Below, in pieces: positions 15,818 through 17,825 of a stretch of 17,825 nucleotides of DNA (positions within the stretch are counted from its first letter, which is position 1; every line of letters begins with the position of its first letter). The position numbers and the translations under genes were made by a program. This DNA comes from Acidobacteriota bacterium (GTDB taxonomy: Bacteria > Acidobacteriota > Blastocatellia > Pyrinomonadales > Pyrinomonadaceae). Under the pieces are notes generated by a model that saw only the letters and a program-made list of their open reading frames with translations, ran no database searches and was not told the DNA's origin. The stretch spans positions 1 to 17,825 of the forward strand of contig JADJBB010000024.1 in assembly GCA_016703965.1 (NCBI GenBank), in the 5' to 3' direction.

Positions 15818-15946
15818 ATGTGCGAAACGGCTCCCAGCCTGTACGACAGGATAGACCAAGATCCACCGTTTGTAATCGGACTAAATGAGGCAGCAGCACG
15901 GGTTACGCATTGTCACCAAAGTTACAAACCGCAACTTATTGCGTAA
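15818..15946 (+). CDS. Conserved 42-residue small protein between R1 and R2, copy 2
   Basis: ATG 15818 to TAA 15944-15946, identical in sequence to 7096-7224 and three bases after the R1 stop. The function is unknown. It holds CETAPSLYDRID and an Ala-rich GLNEAAARVTHCHQ segment. It is untouched by indels in both copies. Confidence 0.35.
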   Translation: MCETAPSLYDRIDQDPPFVIGLNEAAARVTHCHQSYKPQLIA

Positions 15947-15976
15947 AGCTTCTCGTTAAAGGTCTTACGCTGTCAC
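15903..15976. repeat. TTACGC(AT)TGTCAC repeats between R1 and R2, copy 2
   Basis: TTACGCA 15903-15909, TGCGTAA 15940-15946 and TTACGCTGTCAC 15965-15976, arranged as in copy 1. Confidence 0.4.
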
Positions 15977-16001
15977 TTCTGTATACAAAACGCCATCGAA
16001 T

Positions 16002-16941
16002 GTGAACAAAGAGATCGAAAAATACCTCTCGGAACTCGAAGCCAAAGGCTACTCGAAGGACCTCCGAAGATCGAGCGAGAGAGTGCTGAATAACTTGCAG
16101 CTTTACCTGCAGGAAGCCTGGCTGATAAAGCGCTGGAACGAGGCCGAGGAAACGCACCTGAACTCGTACCTTGTTCACCTCAAGAAATACACCGACCAGA
16201 AGGCATCATCCTTAAGACAAACCGTGTCGAGGATCAGACGCTTTTTCCAATGGCTTTACACATCGAATAAAGTGCTTGCGAACATCGCCGAGACCTTCGA
16301 TCTTCCCAAAGCCGGACACACATTGCCGCACGTCCCGACCGAAGCCGAAATATCGAAGATCATCGAGCAATGCGACACCGACAAAGCGATCGGCGTTCGC
16401 GATCGCTCCATACTCGAAACCCTATACGCCTGCGGCATCCGTCACGGAGAGCTTTACCGCTTGAATATGCGCGACTTCGACGGCAGGACCTTGCGTATCC
16501 GCGAAGGCAAAGGAAAGAGAGAACGCATCGTTCCCCTGACCGAAAACGCAGCCCGATGGATCGAGAGATATATCGCCACATCCGCGTCGAACTGATGAGC
16601 GGAGCCTACTGGGGAAAAGGCCGAAGCCGGAAGAAAAGACCGGTCACGAATCCGACAGCTTTGTTCCTTTCCGTTACGGGCAGGCGCCTCTCGTATCCGC
16701 AGATATGGAGCATCGTAAAGAACGCTTCGGAAGCGGCCATGATCAACGCGACGGTCCACACCTTCCGGCACGCCTACGCGACGCATCTTCTCCGCCACGG
16801 AGCGAGCCTCCGCCACATCCAAAAACTGCTCGGACACTCCAGCCTCGACACGACCCAGATCTACACCCAGGTCGAGATCTCGGACATAAAAAAGCGGTGG
16901 GCAAAGCAACTGAAAATCTCCGGCAAACCTCAAACAAATAG
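16002..16941 (+). CDS. Tyrosine recombinase R2, copy 2 (frameshifted; divergent catalytic half)
   Basis: The GTG start at 16002 and first about 125 codons are base-identical to copy 1. From about 16380 the DNA differs at many third positions while the protein is kept: ACGIRHGELYRLNMRDFDGR, REGKGKRERIVPLTENAARW. A missing C near 16585 then shifts the frame to MSGAYWGKGRSRKKRPVTNP, HTFRHAYATHLLRHGASL and LLGHSSLDTTQIYTQVEISD, so all catalytic positions including Tyr are present. A short A-run near 16890 adds a final break; corrected, it ends ATENLRQTSNK at TAG 16941. The abrupt change from identity to divergence inside one gene marks a recombination or conversion boundary. Confidence 0.78.
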
Positions 16942-16984
16942 GTTAAAAAGCCCTGTCGAGTTATAATAAAAACTTGGCACGAAA

Positions 16985-17004
16985 GCCGCTTTTTCTTTAG
17001 CCGC
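16985..17004. repeat. Right-end GCGGCTAAAGAAAAAGCGGC motif, copy 2 (inverted)
   Basis: GCCGCTTTTTCTTTAGCCGC is the reverse complement of GCGGCTAAAGAAAAAGCGGC and matches the motif at the helicase stop (14240-14259) at 19 of 20 bases. The rest of 16942-17035 shows no gene. Confidence 0.5.
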
Positions 17005-17035
17005 CTTTAGCTCTTTGAAAACACATCAAGCCGCA

Positions 17036-17825
17036 ATGCATCGCACGGAAATCTCGAATTGCGCGTTCATAACCGGCTACGAAAAGGACAATGAAACCGG
17101 CCTAGACTTTGCTCAAGCCAAGAATGTACGAAAATCGGTACGGTCGCTTCACAGCCGTTGATCCACTGCTCACTTCCAGCAAATCGGGGTCAATAATCCA
17201 CAGACTTTTTAATCGCTACGCTTATGTCTTGAACAGCCCGTTGATATTTACCGATCCCGATGGTTTAAGAGACAGGCTTTGCAAGCGGGAAAGTGTATAT
17301 CAACAGTGCCGGAAATCAAGTAAGGATTTTCCCGGCAAGCCCCGACCGGGGTTTAAGGAATTGACTTACGATATTTCGACCACCACCAGAATACGAGGTG
17401 TAGCTCACCACATGGACGTTACCCCCAATGGCTGGACAATAGGTAACAGAGTCGATGGAAAAACGTTTGAGCGACGAGCCCCTGAACGGAAATCAGCTAC
17501 GCTTCTATTTCAGAGGCTCTAACCCTTTTGCCGTGCCGATGATTTTTCCTTATGCTAATCCGAGGGAAGCAAGTTACGGATCAGCCGGCAGCACAGCCGC
17601 GCTCATGGCTCCCGGTGTCGTCACCGGCGTGTTTGGCAGGGCATCATCTTTGCCTTCGGTTGTACCGGGAAATGCGGTAACGAATCCTGTACCATCTACA
17701 TTAGCAAGAGTAATCCCTGGTGAAGGAAACTTCTCAACGCTTGGACGTCCATCTGAATCTCGTGTTTTTGTAACAGCGGCTGAGGATATTGCAGGAATTA
17801 ACAATGCCTCGGATATGGCAACGCG
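17036..17825 (+). CDS. Rhs C-terminal stub C with unidentified tip (frameshifted, runs off window)
   Basis: A possible ATG at 17036 gives MHRTEISNCAFITGYEKDNE and LDFAQA. An extra A near 17117 moves the frame to MYENRYGRFTAVDPLLTSSK and NRYAYVLNSPLIFTDPDGLR, the Rhs core end. Tip sequence follows (AHHMDVTPNGWTIGNRVDGK). A further shift near 17465 leads to LNGNQLRFYFRGSNPFAVPM, then a Gly/Ala/Pro/Ser-rich stretch and IPGEGNFSTLGRPSESRVFV-TAAEDIAGINN, open to the window edge. The last motif resembles toxin-tip sequences I associate with Rhs proteins, but the effector domain itself lies outside the window. As with stub A it directly follows an R2 gene. Confidence 0.65.

Larger units (their letters stand above)
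11612..17084 (+). repeat. Large direct repeat, copy 2 (primase - dual recombinase module)
   Basis: Second copy of 2889-8370. It is near-identical from about 11715 to 16380 and then diverges through the R2 catalytic half and the stub junction. Upstream of ATAATACTTGACAGC the sequence is unrelated at base level to copy 1, although both hold an XRE gene. Confidence 0.9.

Noticed and set aside
17574..17804. Minus-strand 76-codon ORF
   Set aside because: Antisense to the Rhs tip frame; no ribosome binding site or recognisable sequence.

Overview
The window looks like accessory DNA from an Acidobacteriota-type genome, most likely Blastocatellia. That assignment rests on remembered family resemblance only: several Rhs C-terminal stubs ending in NPQTWNRY/DPTG-like motifs, a secreted TonB-C-terminal-domain protein, and a secreted small protein with an HNN..W and FSVPREHLAEGL pattern. 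No rRNA, tRNA or CRISPR array was seen. Almost every gene carries one or more single-base indels, often in homopolymers, so many reading frames are broken. The indels differ between two otherwise near-identical copies, which suggests uncorrected long-read errors, real decay, or both.

Layout. 1-745: remnants of two unrecognised genes. 753-2422: a complete but frameshifted IS1182-family insertion sequence with terminal inverted repeats; its right end cuts into the 3' end of a minus-strand XRE regulator gene (xre-1). 2911-8222: module copy 1, reading right: CHC2 zinc finger, Toprim and AAA+ helicase-like regions (probably one long primase-helicase gene), a structured non-coding region with a long hairpin and ACCTTGTGG iterons, tyrosine recombinase R1, a 42-codon ORF, and tyrosine recombinase R2. 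8343-9195: Rhs stub A with an HEGDH zincin-like tip. 9192-9719: a secreted partner protein. 9743-9949: an orphan Rhs stub B, followed by a poorly readable effector-like region and a secreted TonB-CTD-like protein (10652-11101). 11109-16941: a second XRE gene (xre-2, a different allele) and module copy 2. 17036-17825: Rhs stub C, which runs off the window.

The repeating order is [XRE - primase/helicase - origin-like region - R1 - small ORF - R2 - Rhs stub - tip - secreted partner]. The module bodies are almost identical over about 4.7 kb. The XRE gene at the left end and the second half of R2 plus the Rhs stub at the right end are clearly divergent between copies. My main inference is that this is a replicative, XRE-controlled, two-recombinase element linked to Rhs toxin-tip cassettes, which could reshuffle polymorphic toxin tips. 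The linkage and the mosaic pattern are visible in the sequence; the mobility and the toxin function are inferred.
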